Below are positions 53,013 to 64,000 of a stretch of 64,000 nt of DNA, one piece after another. The translations under genes and the position numbers were made by a program. Source of the stretch: Taiwanofungus camphoratus (lineage: Eukaryota > Basidiomycota > Agaricomycetes > Polyporales > Taiwanofungaceae); contig CP021220.1 of assembly GCA_003999685.1 (NCBI GenBank), positions 2,356,001-2,420,000 of the forward strand. The letters run 5' to 3'. The notes beneath the pieces were generated by a model. That model was not told the DNA's origin. It did no database searches and saw only the letters and a list, made by a program, of their open reading frames with translations. The first letter of the stretch is position 1; the number at the start of each line of letters is the position of its first letter.

Positions 53013-53292
53013 GAAGTCGTAAGTCTGGCACAAGAATGGATCACTAGCGCCCGGCCTTGCTGGCAAGGGGATTTTTGTACGCAGTTTGGGATGGCATGAC
53101 CTCGCCTGACCTTGCAGATCACCTTAATTTCGCAGCATCTGGGGTTTCCCGGTCCCGCACCGTGTTCCATCCCCACGCCCATGGGCCATCACGCTGCCGC
53201 TCCAGGCACATATTTGTTCCGATTCGACCATAACGATACAGCAACAAGACAAACGACAATTGTTACAACTACGTCCGTAGATTCTTCCCCTT

Positions 53293-56200
53293 TTACATGT
53301 CCAGCGGACTGATGCGCCGCCTGTCGCGAGCCTTGCGCGAGGCGCGGTGGAGAGCCAGTACCGCACGTTTCACTCTGTCATACTCTCCCGACTGAACGGC
53401 GCTGCATACGCGAGTGTGAGATTGATGGTACATGTGATGCTGACAGCACTCACCTGCTCATATCCGCCATAAATTGTGTCTTCGCCTGATCGGGAGTACC
53501 CGTCGGAGGAAGCTGCTGCAGGACGGCAGGCAGCCAGGACACCAAATCCGTCGGCCAGAGGGCTACTAGCACTCGGAAAATGGTCACCACGATTGCCGTC
53601 GACTCCTCGGGAAAGTCTCCAACCAAACCAGAAAGGAGACAACCGGTCAGCTCCAATCCTTCCTTCTGTGCGACCGGCCGGATAGCAGCAGCATACACAG
53701 GGAACTTGGGCGGAACAGGGGTAGACGAGGGCGGGGCGAGACAATCATGCGTAAGAATGTTATGGATGAGATCTAATGCAGCAAAAACAATGTCAGAGTG
53801 CACAACAGTGAGCGCTGCCATTGCGGCGCGGAAAGCGATCGGGAAAGCAGGGGACGGGAAGAATACGTCGGGTGTGTACTCGAGCATTTGTAACAACATT
53901 TGCAGATAGTCTTCCATGACTGAAAACAAAGGCGGCTCACGTCAATAGCGGCGAACGACGGAAGTCAGAAATCGGTAAACACTTACCGTCAGGAATGTTT
54001 CCGGGTAAATTGTCTTGAAGTAACAGGACTAGCTTGCTTGACGATCTCTCAAGGGCTTCTTTGTACGCAGCACGCAATGTAGCATTTTCTTCGTTTCCGA
54101 AGCGACCTACTATTTTTCCAACTATCCAAAGATAGCTGGAGAACCCGGTTGCCTCAAACGCAACTGACATTCTCGACAATACAGAGGGCAATACAGGACG
54201 AACTGTAGTCCCGAAAAAGTTGAGCCCGAGTCGAAGAACTCGCGTAGTGCGCTCGCAAATATGATAGTCAGACCCGTATTTTGCAACGAATGGATCGAAA
54301 AACGCCCATGCTTCCTGGCAACCGGTTTGACAAGCAGCTGGCAATTCCTCGCCAAACGTATCGATCACACCTAGCATAACTTCGAGATTTTCAAGACCAT
54401 CTGCAACAAACGACAGCGTTAAACAGCCCTATTGACAGGAATGTGAGCCCACAAACTCACTGCTGACCGCTTGCAGTTCTTCTTTTGTAGCAACCGACGG
54501 CTTCGTTGCTATTGCATGCACTTGAGCCAAAATATCCAAGGAGAAGGTACGCAATGATTGCGCCGCTTGTTCCATTGGCATAGCGGAGATCACATATGCA
54601 ATGGCTTCGTATACCTGAACCTTGTCATCCTGAGCTAATTTAGAACCCATTGTTGCTAAAAATGTATGCAGCTGGGGTAGGAAGTCTACCAAATGCTAGA
54701 AGAAGCAATTTCAGTGCTTTGGAATTGTGCGTGAGGGGAGTCTTACCCGTCTGCAGTCCTGGCATAGGTACTTCAGTGCTTGGCCGGCGGCCGCGTTCAC
54801 TTCCGCATCGGCGTCCTCGAAGCCAGCAGAGATGTACTGGAGTTGGTAAGGTATATATTCCGGGTGCCTGTTGATCCACTCTGTGTATCGCGAGATGATC
54901 AGAAGGGCCGCGTATCGTACTCTGGGATGCCGAGGTAGAGATGGTATAAGGTCCATTATTTTGGGAACGGCTTTGTCATCAGTAGGATCAACTTCAGCGC
55001 CCATGGACCTCATGGAAAACAATGGTGCTTCGATCTCCTGCCAGGATACATCGGGTCCTCGAGCAAGGGCGGCGGTGATCAACTCGTACGTCGTCAACAG
55101 ACACGTATCTGTGCCCAGGACGTAGCAGCAATCCTTGAGGGTATCACCCATGACATGCCGAAAAGAACGGAAATTCTCCGCTTCCTGCCCAGTCAACGAA
55201 GTTAGGTCTTCTGGGAAGTGAAGGTGCTGGATGATGACGCCCATCAATGCCTTGTACGCATCGAGGAATATTGGTGATACGTATGGTTTCTTGCCAATGC
55301 TTTGAGCCAAGCGCATCCAGAAGTGGAAGGTAATGGGAACAATGTCCAGGTCTGGATAGGCTGAACATTCTCCAATAGCCTCAACGATAGGGAAAAACGT
55401 ATCAGGGTGGTGTAGTAGCAAGCTGCGATATGTCTCTCCGGCCTCTGCGAAGATGCGAGCAAAGCCTCTGATCTTCTCCGGATCGTCTTTGAACTGCGTC
55501 AATTTGGGTCTCAAACTGATGATCCTTGGTACAAGGAGCTCGATAACTTGCATGTTGTCTTCCACTTCTTGGGTTTCATGGATGAGATCACAAATAACAC
55601 CGACAGAGGCATCAAAAAGCTCGTCAGAGGCTAACGCCTCAAATGCATAGACTAAGAGGGGCGTTTGGGCAAGGGATGAAGCAACAACCTCGCCTGCTGC
55701 GAGCCAGCTGCTGAGACAGTGGAAAATCTGTGTCTGGACGGCAGCCGTTACGCCTAAGGGAATTTTGGAAATGGAACGGATTAATTCTGAACCTCAATAC
55801 AGTCAAGCATTAACAAGCTCGACACCTACCTGTCGCTTGCATGTACATGGAAAGCAAGTCCACTACTTTCGATGCATTCGCCGTCAGCAATTTACTCGCT
55901 CTCTCCTTGTACTCTTCGTCCTTCATATTGACATGAGGGCCAGCACAGAATGTGCGATACAAGCGTGATCGACAGACTCACCGTAACGGGAATTTTGGTA
56001 TTGCTGTTAAGCTCTTCCGGTAGAACAGTTAGGAACTCCAACAGAACAGGGACAGTAGCCGGGTTCCTCCCGAATTGATCGATCATGTTCTGTACAGGGT
56101 CTTCCCATGCAGGGAGTTGCAGCGCAAGGCCAGAGATCGCCAGACACAGCTGTATCATGATCGTACGAGGACCAGCGTGATAAGTTTCCAATGCTGTCAC

Positions 56201-56591
56201 GAGTGAGTCGCGAAATTGGAAAACGTCCACAGCATCCATTTCGTTGAGATCATAAGTGACCTGAAAGTGGCAAGACAATGTCAACCACTGCACAAAGCTG
56301 TGAGCAGGGTCAAACTCCACCTTTGTTCTGAATGTTTGCGCAGCGAATAGTTTGGCGGCTGTAGGGGTGTCAGGAGACAGCAGGAGGACATTGCAAGTCG
56401 ACCATGCATCACGCTGGAGGAGCAGCGGAAGACGGTAGGGTTAGAAGTGGTGACCAGAAGACCGCGGCGAAAGAGGTAATTACAGAGTGCTGAAAATCTT
56501 GTAGCCAGGTATTCGCCTGATCCAAGGATGCTTTATCGGGTGCACGACTGAATACATCGAGTGCAGAGATTACGGCCTGTACGCTAGCCAT
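53293..56591 (-). CDS. MTR10: Importin-beta family receptor Mtr10/transportin-3
   Basis: Nuclear import receptor; yeast Mtr10 imports the mRNA-binding protein Npl3 and affects tRNA trafficking, and transportin-3 imports SR proteins. Nine exons: 56484-56591, 56321-56413, 55982-56260, 55830-55920, 54747-55753, 54461-54695, 53987-54400, 53454-53919, 53293-53401; 933 aa. HEAT-repeat solenoid throughout. The start MASVQAVISALDVF and ANTWLQDFQHSRDAWSTC, LLLSPDTPTAAKLFAAQTFR, LSSWLAAGEV, FWMRLAQSIG, RYAALLIISRYTEWINRHPE and LKYLCQDCRRHLVDFLPQL are typical of this subfamily. The C-terminus is basic (LHRASRKARDRRRISPLDM). Confidence 0.94.
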
Positions 56592-57028
56592 CGGTGCAAG
56601 TTACAAGTATGTAGTACGAATCAGTGAACGAGATGTGCCGCCACTGTCATCAATTGGTGGCGGAATTTACTGATGTTGACGCGGTCACTTCAGTTCAAGG
56701 CATGGACCAATGTTTAGGGTATTGTATAAACTTTAAAGGGATCCACATCCACTACAACCCCAATAATAGCTTTGCATAGGGCAAAAGAGACGCATTACTA
56801 CTAGAGCGAACGACCGGGTAAAGAAGTGGTATCCGTGTAAACGAGTGTGGCTGAGTGTTCTGGAATGCACTACGCAAAGATTACGAAACAACAGAATGCA
56901 ATCGGGGAGCAGAGAAGGTAAGTTAACGACGCAGAGCGGTCGGAGCACAGACAAACAGCAGAGGGAAGGCTCATAAGTAAGAAGACGAGATGCGAGACAA
57001 TATCCATAAAGCCGCGTCAGATCGATGA
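56592..57028. other. Intergenic, MTR10 promoter / septin 3' flank
   Basis: 437 bp; both neighbours read leftward. No other feature recognised. Confidence 0.55.
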
Positions 57029-58769
57029 CTAAGTGCGAAGGAACCCTTTCTTCCTGCCAGTCTGCTCATGAAAAACCTGTGAGATGAGAAGGCAACCACA
57101 CATGCAACACTTGACTTACACTTATCTTCTCTGGAGTGAGCGGGCGTCCATTCTCGATACGCCTTTTCTTGTCCTCGAGGTCAAGCCGTTGCTTTTCGAG
57201 CGCTTCTTTCATCTCCCGATGCCTTGCATACAGCTCTTCTTCGGACTGTTTTAGCTTGGCTTCCTTCTCCTGCACCTTTTGTTGGAAAACCATCTTCATC
57301 TCGGCCTCCATCTTGGCAAGTTTAGCCTCGTGCATGATGCGCTCCTCCTGAATCCTGATAGCAGGACTAGGGTAACAAAAGTGAGCTAATACACATAGAA
57401 AAGGATTGTAATGACGTACTTGATTTCCTTGAAGACACTCGAATCTTGCACGACACCCATGCTGACCAGCTTCCCCGTTCGCCAGTTTTCGTATAATACA
57501 TCATTGGTATATTCTCGGAGCTCCTCCATGTATGTCCGCACAAGCATTTGCCGGAGTTTAACGAAGTCGCAGTGATCTTCGTTGTCTACTTCGACAACAC
57601 CCCATGGATACGCACGGCCACGCACTTTACGGCCGTCTGGAGTCGTCACCACCTTATCAGAGCCCACTACAGCGAAGGGAATTTTGCTCGCGATCTCTTC
57701 GGCCTCCGCAAGAGCCTCTTCATCCTCATTTTCGTAAGTGGGCGCTTGGAAGATGTGAATGTTGTGATAAGCAATATCAGCAAGTACCTATGGACGTATT
57801 CCCATAAGTCTGTGAATAGAGACATGAATATGCCACATACCCGGGCCTTGAAGTCGACGACTTCTTCATCAGTTAAGGTGTCCGCCTTGGCGATAATAGG
57901 GATCAAATTAACTTTCGTATGAAGCTGGCGCATAAACTCGACATCAATAGGCTTCAGGCTGATAGTACGTGAGTTCAAGGAAAGTCGTCAATATCATCAC
58001 TGCACGTACGAGTGACCTGTCGGTTGAATGAAGTATAGACAAGCATGGACACGATTGTCCACAATTTTTTGCCGGTTCACTCTGTTCTCCTGCTCCAGGT
58101 AGGAGTCAAACCGCTCTTCAATGTTGTCGACAATGGGCTTCCAGCTGCGCGAATTCCACACATGAGCCACGTGTTGCTGATGACAGCTCATAAGTTTTAA
58201 GTTACCTCTCATCGTTGTTCACAAAGTCACCGAAGCCAGGCGTGTCAACCACAGTAAGACGAAGACGAACGCCATTCTCCTCAATGTCTAAGCAGAACGA
58301 GGGATAAATGTGCTCGATAAGGCTGGAAGCAATATATGGGATTGCTCACCAGCGCTAATGCTCTCAATAGCAACTGTCTGTGGTCTTTCTGCGCTGGGGG
58401 GTAACGCTTCCTTCGGAGAATAGAAGGTTGTGTTGAACAGTGTATTGATGAGCGTGGATTTACCCAGTCCGGATTCCCCTGGAACGTAAATGAGCATGAC
58501 CTCGTCAAGCGCGTCACAGTCACAGTCCACGTACCGACAACCATGGCAGTGAACTGGAAGCCTTTACGCACGCTCTTCCTATGAACCTGGTTCGGCAGGT
58601 TGGCGAAGCCAACAAAACCCATAAGCTTTTTGCGGATGATGGCTGAAGTGCTCATGTCATTGGACGCCGCAAGTAAAGACGGGCTGGAACCATTCATCTT
58701 AGTCGACCCGTTGGGTGTGAGTGAGACGTCGCCATTGCCGGTGGAAGTGTACGAGTCCGACATCTTCAT
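57029..58769 (-). CDS. CDC3: Septin, Cdc3 type
   Basis: GTP-binding filament protein of the septin ring at septa and hyphal branch sites. Eight exons: 58535-58769, 58350-58478, 58206-58287, 58010-58144, 57841-57958, 57420-57787, 57120-57366, 57029-57076; 453 aa. Polybasic membrane-binding region before [21 protein letters not shown]-loop [20 protein letters not shown]3 [16 protein letters not shown]4 [12 protein letters not shown], septin unique element [17 protein letters not shown], then a C-terminal coiled coil ([20 protein letters not shown]). A possible 5'-UTR intron has its donor (GTAAAG) at 58822 and an acceptor just before 58763, which would move the start to the second ATG (MSDSYTST). 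Confidence 0.95.
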
Positions 58770-59495
58770 AAGGAGTAAGGATGAGTATGCAAGGGTTTGA
58801 ATGAAAGATAGACGTGCTTTACCTTGATAGCGGCAAGGAATGGAACGGGGGGAAGAAATGCCTGTGGTCGCGAACGGTGTTGTTGTTTACTATTGATTGA
58901 ACCTGTGGCGTCTATTCGCACATTAGGCTTGGGCAATAGCAACGTCTGTCCGAATTATCTACAAGGTTCCGATTTTCGATGAAACTGGGGGCTCACCCAA
59001 GAAAAGGGATGATTGTTATGCGATTTATTCCTTTCAGGTATGGAAGACATCGCTGTTCAAGCGCAACTTGCACCGTAGCATCACCAGCAGCTGAGCTCTC
59101 AACACGTTTGAGCTGTGTGCATGTGGATCACAGTCTATCGTATGAACTTCGAGAAGATAGGCTCGAAGGCCCTAGATCTCAATCTCCAGACCCCCTTTGC
59201 AGATTATCACAGAGGTACGTTTTGCATCCGTGCGGTCAATTGTAATAGTATGTCCAGGTTTACCCGAGGGTGTCATAACGCTTTCCGACTAGACGCGCTG
59301 TCTCAATGGGTACCAAAACGTAGAAGTATGTCATGTTACTGGTATGGTACGATACGGCCGCTAACAATAGGATGCCCACGACCTTTTTAATCTGTCCCAG
59401 AGCACCCCTACCATTACAGTGAGTTAGTTATGATACTGTGCGTATGTTGAGATCGCAATGAATGCACCATGCGTTGGGTTTTTTAGACATCGCAG
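58770..59495. other. Intergenic upstream of the septin gene
   Basis: 726 bp. The left end holds the septin 5' region with a candidate 5'-UTR intron donor at 58822. The rest shows no conserved frame or repeat. Confidence 0.5.
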
Positions 59496-60011
59496 TCAAG
59501 ACCATGACCCACATTGATCTGCATGAATATAAGCGTTGAATAGCTCGTCAACATCCACGCGTTCTTTTGAATTGTCCTTGAACGACATCGAAAGCGCCTG
59601 CAGCCCCGGCCCTGGCGTTGCAACGGGCGAAGGCGAGGGGGACGATGTACTGTAAGTTGTCATCCCATGGTCATCGCAGTTAATAATGCGTGGGCCCTCT
59701 CTCCGGGCAAGGTGCATAGGGTATGATTCGTGTCTTATCGTACCGGTCCTGCCGGTTCGGTGTATGCCCGGGTGTTCTTCGAGTTGCTCACCGATGTTCT
59801 CTTCTGCGATCCTGAACTTCCGATCGCCGACCTTTATGAGTACCACGTCTAGCAAGAATGCCCCTCTCCCCAGGCTCACTCCGCCTGATAGTGACTCGGT
59901 GCTGTCGTCAATATTGTCATCAATGTCGGTATCGCGTCCACGAAATGAGTTCAGATAGCGGTCGAGTAGACCGGTGGTAGAGCGACGGTTTCTTTGAGAG
60001 GATGTGTCCAT
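59496..60011 (-). CDS. Hypothetical protein (orphan)
   Basis: Open frame of 171 codons from the ATG at 60011; I do not recognise it. A Ser/Arg/Asp-rich start (MDTSSQRNRRSTTGLLDRYL, then DTDIDDNIDDSTES) leads to a more ordered stretch (RGAFLLDVVLIKVGDRKFRI, AEENIGEQLEEHPGI) and a Ser/Pro-rich tail ending in a Asp/Glu-rich segment (ERVDVDELFNAYIHADQ). No signal peptide or membrane helix. The antisense strand is also open for 90 codons here. A further upstream exon is possible. Confidence 0.45.
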   Translation of the reverse strand: MDTSSQRNRRSTTGLLDRYLNSFRGRDTDIDDNIDDSTESLSGGVSLGRGAFLLDVVLIKVGDRKFRIAEENIGEQLEEHPGIHRTGRTGTIRHESYPMHLARREGPRIINCDDHGMTTYSTSSPSPSPVATPGPGLQALSMSFKDNSKERVDVDELFNAYIHADQCGSWS

Positions 60012-60711
60012 TGGGTACGCGCTAGAACTAGACAGCAAGGAGCAAAGAGCAATTGAAGCACTAGGGGAGGAATCTTGGCCGAGGTTGTTCGTGATTTCAT
60101 GAAGGGCACCGTAGGTCGCTATAAATATGTATGCCTTAACGATGCTTTGACAATTTGATGCATAGGTGATTTAAAATCTCCGATTGCAGTAACACGGCCT
60201 GATAGCCAAAGGAAGATGTGGAGCAAGCCACGAATATAAGTGGGCGATCAATCGCTTGTAGACTGTGGCCAAAGGCAATTGCGACTTTGTGACAGTTTAC
60301 ATATATTGCAAGTGGCCTTGTACCCAGACTCTCAGGTGGAAAACCTGCATCTTTGAAAGTATTTGTATATCAATAGCGACAATGGGCTTTGACATGATTG
60401 TACCCGATGCACGATGGCAGAATATAAAACGTGTTGTTGTGGCCCACAAAACTGGTCTTCGAGGTGAAGCCTCAGTGCCTGGGCCACCAGTGTTGCCGAA
60501 CTTTTATGGACCCACTTGTTATAACAGTATGTAGTCCGGCAACAAGTGGCAGATATACATGTCGGAAGGGCAAGTCCTATTCAAACCTCTGGTTGGGCTG
60601 TCTATGCGAGGGATACCTTACATTCAAGTATTTTCAATTCGATGGTTGCAAAAGCAGACGCTGCTAAACAAATGGGCGACGTCTTCCGGGGCATACACTC
60701 TATTGTATATT
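60012..60711. other. Intergenic, orphan gene upstream / mS35 3' flank
   Basis: 700 bp, both neighbours leftward. Short open frames on both strands match nothing; no structure recognised. Confidence 0.5.
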
Positions 60712-61656
60712 CTATGAGCTAGCACGATGCGCGATTTTCGACGGGTCTGGCAACCACTCTTTCGGAAAGTCTTTGATAGATGGCCGAATGCCTCTACGTC
60801 CATAGACATGATCTCCCTTTTTCGCCTTCCGCACTCTTGATTCAATATGTCGTGTGTCAAGAGGTACATCTCTGAATGTGTCTTGCGAATTCTAATCGCC
60901 TCAGATGAGGTTAGGTATGTTCAACAGTACTCGGACAACCAGCTGGACTTACGTTAGCTTCTGTTAGCAGCCTGTCCAACGCATCACTGGCCCACTTTAG
61001 GTTCATAGCAGCTTTAGGGAAATCCTCGCACGAAATCTTGAAGTATCCGTTCTCTCGACTGTCCTCATCAATCCCAACACCCGAGTCACTTGGCGGCTCT
61101 GGTGTCCATCGTGAGCCGGCGAGCAGCTTGAATTTATGTACTGCTGCTGCATCCTTGAGTGGCAGACGAGAGACGGGAACGACAATTGTGCGTTTCACAT
61201 CCGCAGGATGCTTCTCACCGCCGTAAGATATTGAGCGGATAATTAGGGGCATTGAAGGGTGTGGAGGAACGAAGGGTTTCCGATATGCTTACATAGTCGA
61301 ATTTCCCAATAAACGACGAGTAGCACATTGTGAGAGATCAGAGCGAACTCACCAACCAACTTCGGCATCTCGTGCTCGATGAGACGCAAGTAATACAACA
61401 GCTGACGCTGTTGCTGGAGAAGTAGATGGCCTGCAGAGGTGGCATCGTCCATATTCATGTCCTTCTCACCAAAGTTGTCCTCTTCGAGTGGCGGGAGACC
61501 TACAACGCGTTGCTCCCCGCTCGAAGTCGAGATGATGTTAGGACTTTTGCGTGGCAGATGCGCGGCAGATGACGAATGAAAGTGTCCAGCGCGAAGCAGA
61601 CAGGAGGAACCAAGTCTGCATGATCTTGCTACAGCGAGGGAAGAGCCAAAAACCAT
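60712..61656 (-). CDS. RSM24: Mitochondrial small ribosomal subunit protein mS35 (Rsm24)
   Basis: Component of the mitochondrial small ribosomal subunit. Three exons, 61353-61656, 60953-61287 and 60712-60891; 272 aa. Presequence MVFGSSLAVARSCRLGSSC. The conserved domain (MRP-S28/S35) shows YRKPFVPPHPSMPLIIRSIS, VPVSRLPLKDAAAVHKFKLL, AGSRWTPEPPSDSGVG, GYFKISCEDFPKAAMNLKWA and DVPLDTRHIESRVRKAKKGD, ending in IRPSIKDFPKEWLPDP. Splice sites were set by this continuity. Its start is 180 bp from the divergent CZIB-type gene. Confidence 0.93.
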
Positions 61657-61836
61657 GTTCTCCGGGGAGATATAACAAGTCGGATTATTTAGAAAGTCTA
61701 GTCTAGCAATCTGGTGTAACCAAACAACACGCAAACAACGCCTCGTAGAATTCAGATCTCGATCAACTCATCCCACCTCACCCCCGCGCATTGGGAATAT
61801 AGACAGAGTAGACAGACCGTACTTTAAGTGAACAAT

Positions 61837-62598
61837 ATGGTCGTGAGTGAATATGCATCGTATACCGAAGTCTTCATTCACGATGCACAGCGCTTGCTTC
61901 TCTCCATCAAAGCCGAACTCGAAAATGTCACCGACCTTGTTCCCGCCACCGACTCATACGAGTATTTCTTTCAGGTTTGTGCTATTAGTCCGATGCGATA
62001 TTCAGTAAATATACACTGCTCATACGCCTGCCGTTATGTAGGTGAAATGCACGAGCTGTAATGAGGTCCACCCCAAGTTTGTGTCTCTTAACCGTCTAGT
62101 AGGTATGCAAGGATGCTCGGCGTCAGACATCGCTGAAGTATGATTCACAGGAAGAGCGCGAAGTATCCACAGGAAAAGGAAACACAGCTCATTTTGTCTG
62201 GCGCTGTGGGCTGTGCAAGCGCGAGTCTTCTGCAAAGTTTGACTCCGGGTCAATTACTCAACCATATTCTGCCGATGCGAATGGACAATTCGCTCCTTTA
62301 TTAACGATCGATTGTCGAGGTTTGGAATTCGTGGGATTTGACCCGAGAGTAAGTGGTAACCGAGCATGAACTCTCTATCTGATATCCACGACTACACTGT
62401 CAGGGAACCTGGAAATGTGTCGGCATCGGTTCAGGTACCGTCTTTGATGAGGTTGACCTAGAGGAGGGTGAGTGGGTCGATTATGATGAAAAGGTTAATG
62501 GAAAGCCCTCATGATTCTTATCATGCCCTAACGTCGGTCTCCAGGCTGCCCTTCCGGTTGGACTGTCGAATATAGAAAGCAAGTGGACCAGAGCTTGA
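61837..62598 (+). CDS. CXXC zinc-binding protein, UPF0587/CZIB family
   Basis: Small conserved eukaryotic protein (human CZIB, formerly C1orf123) with a zinc site from two CXXC motifs; precise role unclear. Six exons: 61837-61842, 61891-61974, 62042-62098, 62151-62348, 62404-62493, 62545-62598; 162 aa, family length. Seen: MVRLLLSIKAELENVTDL, FFQVKCTSCNEVHPKFVSLN, FVWRCGLCKRESSAKF, LLTIDCRGLEFVGFDP, WVDYDEK. The first exon is only 6 nt (Met-Val); the 48-nt intron after it is itself in frame without a stop, so an unspliced form would carry 16 extra residues. The spliced start matches the human MVKIALQLKAELENV. Confidence 0.92.
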
Positions 62599-63627
62599 AA
62601 GGTTTCTTGCCCTGGAACTTCCAAAGTTACATGCAGTGCTGTAAGGTATATGAACGTCGAAATGCGTCCCTTGTAAGAATACTTGACTATGAACCTGCTA
62701 TTCTCTGTCTAGTGGTTTGTAAGTACCGAATGAAGTGTTATTACTTAGAGGTGTCACTAAAGTGACATGCACGCTTGCTTAGTTCTGCAGGGGTATACTA
62801 CTCAGGAACCTGAACTAGCAGAACCAGTTTACAAATTGCGCAGGACATTCATCGGCACCAGTACCTGTTACCTCGTCATTGCGTTCCACCCTAAACATAT
62901 TGATTCTATGCCCCACGGCCGGCGGTTTCCGCACCCAACTCATGATTCTGACATTGCTGCGTCTCGCCGACCCCCTTTCGCCTTGCAAGCTTCTCACATC
63001 GTTCCGAGACGTCTGCTTTGTGTTTTATTGTCTTTCTCCGGTCTCCGTAAGACAGTCTTTTGGCTGCGTGCATCGTGCGCCGGATTTTGTCTCTGCACGA
63101 CCTGAACATGATTGATTGCTTCTTTTTGAATTTTGCCAGATGTTCAATGCTAGGGGACCGAAATATGTCATTTGTAGTGAATCTAAGCCGGGCTGTTTCA
63201 CTAACCCCCAGAGGGCCAACTCGGCTTTGCTTATTTCTACTTTGTGCATGTCCACTCCGCGTTCTTGAAGGACAGATACGAATTGCCTGAAATGCTGGAT
63301 CGGCTCCCATATCAGTTGTCTTTTCTCACATTCACAAAATGTGGTGACACACATGAATTGAAGTCCTGCATGATATACACCGTCATTGTCAAGAAGTCAA
63401 TCAAAAGGGATTTTGATTCACCTGTAATGACCGGACAAGGGCGAAAGAGTATGTATAACACCTTCTTTTACAGAGATCAAGCCTGCTGATGTTACAAGTC
63501 CACCAGCAAGGAACGAGGAATGCTGGAATGATCCTGGATCTATGACGAAGTATGTTTGGGGGGGCATCTTCCAAGTGTTTCATTCTTACCTTTGACTCCG
63601 ATGAATATATTGACTACGAATAACATT
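62599..63627. other. Gene-poor stretch
   Basis: About 1 kb with only short open frames, on both strands and overlapping each other, none matching a family I know. Part must be the CZIB-type 3' UTR and the 3' UTR of the gene at the right edge. No repeats, terminal inverted repeats or element remnants were recognised. Confidence 0.5.
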
Positions 63628-64000
63628 TTAGAGTTCTCGAGAAAGAGAAATAGCAAGGTACAAACACTGCTTATCCTGGATAATCGTGAGATACGGGTTT
63701 GAGCAAACTGCCTCAAGACTCACCGAGACATATATCCAAGTATTACGCATTACTGTCTTTCTTAAGAGCCCTTCAAGCAGGCCGTGGAACGTGAAATACT
63801 TCCTGAAGGCTCTCTTGATGGGGTTTGAAGTCTGGGAAAGTCCGGCGTAATGCATAGCTGTGGCTTCACCAGAAATGGTAAGTGTTGAACTTGAAGGTGA
63901 CGAGAGTTGACCAAAGCTATTTCGTGGGGCAAGGGAGCCTCTTCCTGGATGATCAAAAGGTACAATACCTCCCCCTCCTCCAACATCTTTCCAACGGCCC
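63628..64000 (-). CDS. Unknown protein, 3' part only (cut by right edge)
   Basis: An open frame enters from the right edge without a start and reads leftward: a Gly-rich piece (GRWKDVGGGGGIVPFDHPGR), a Ser/Thr stretch (SSPSSSTLTISGEATA) and then MHYAGLSQTSNPIKRAFRKY, FTFHGLLEGLLRKTVMRNTW. After WIYVS there is a GTGAGT at about 63721; splicing there to an acceptor near 63675 would give DKQCLYLAISLSREL and a stop at 63628-63630, the same stop as the unspliced frame. I recognise no family. Confidence 0.4.
   Translation of the reverse strand, partial: GRWKDVGGGGGIVPFDHPGRGSLAPRNSFGQLSSPSSSTLTISGEATAMHYAGLSQTSNPIKRAFRKYFTFHGLLEGLLRKTVMRNTWIYVSVSLEAVCSNPYLTIIQDKQCLYLAISLSREL

Noticed and set aside
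63025-63354. Leftward frame of about 110 codons in the gene-poor stretch
   Set aside because: No family match, no clear start or promoter, and other frames on both strands are equally open here.
1-64000. Mobile elements, viral relics, tRNA or rRNA genes
   Set aside because: I looked for terminal repeats, reverse transcriptase or transposase motifs, T-arm GTTCRA patterns and rRNA-like sequence and found nothing I could support; a profile search would be the decisive test.

Overview
This window is nuclear DNA of a filamentous basidiomycete, most likely an Agaricomycete. The evidence is dense, intron-rich genes on both strands (31 coding regions supported here plus one at the right edge), very short introns (mostly 42-92 nt, GT..AG with CTNAC-like branch sites), many micro-exons, and gene families typical of higher fungi: a Zn2Cys6 regulator with an extended zinc cluster, a fungal CSL factor, MFS sugar transport and a GPI-type wall protein. 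I see no transposon, retroelement, CRISPR array, rRNA or tRNA. Gene models below were built by translating by eye, placing splice sites by protein continuity, and checking that every exon set sums to a multiple of three.

Layout. 1-6.3 kb: N-terminal part of the mitochondrial m-AAA protease YTA12 (cut by the left edge), a secreted histidine acid phosphatase, and a PP2C phosphatase (PTC6-like). 6.5-16.4 kb: gamma-glutamyltranspeptidase-like enzyme, divergent Zn2Cys6 transcription factor, ESCRT-III VPS20, U-box cyclophilin. 16.7-27.9 kb: mitochondrial PPR protein, a Mim2-like outer-membrane protein, a 20-exon sugar transporter, an MRH4-like RNA helicase, and a TMEM198-like membrane protein with a long tail. 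28.5-41.3 kb: an orphan acidic protein, CSL transcription factor, pyruvate kinase, a DXD glycosyltransferase, ribulose-5-phosphate epimerase, a GPI-type wall protein and COX subunit VIa. 41.5-53 kb: proteasome RPN2, a 2-hydroxyacid dehydrogenase, importin alpha, LSM5, mitochondrial ribosomal protein bS16m, an acyl-CoA-binding/ankyrin protein and succinyl-CoA ligase alpha. 53.3-64 kb: MTR10 transportin, septin CDC3, an orphan protein, mitochondrial ribosomal protein mS35, a CXXC zinc protein (UPF0587/CZIB) and a partial unknown gene.

Functionally this is a housekeeping region, not an accessory island. About nine genes act in mitochondria (YTA12, PTC6-like, PPR, Mim2-like, MRH4, COX13, bS16m, LSC1, mS35), spread along the window rather than co-ordered. 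Several pairs share short divergent promoters (COX13/RPN2, mS35/CZIB, RPE1/wall protein), and the PPR and Mim2-like genes meet tail to tail 30 bp apart. The most unusual structure is in the wall-protein gene at 39.5-40.3 kb. A roughly 75-bp unit made of one whole intron plus one 21-nt exon has been tandemly copied, giving three near-identical introns and in-frame seven-residue Ser/Thr repeats. This looks like recent intron gain by tandem duplication. Other notable points are a 5-nt exon inside a zinc cluster, 6- to 19-nt exons in several enzymes, and two apparent GC-AG introns.
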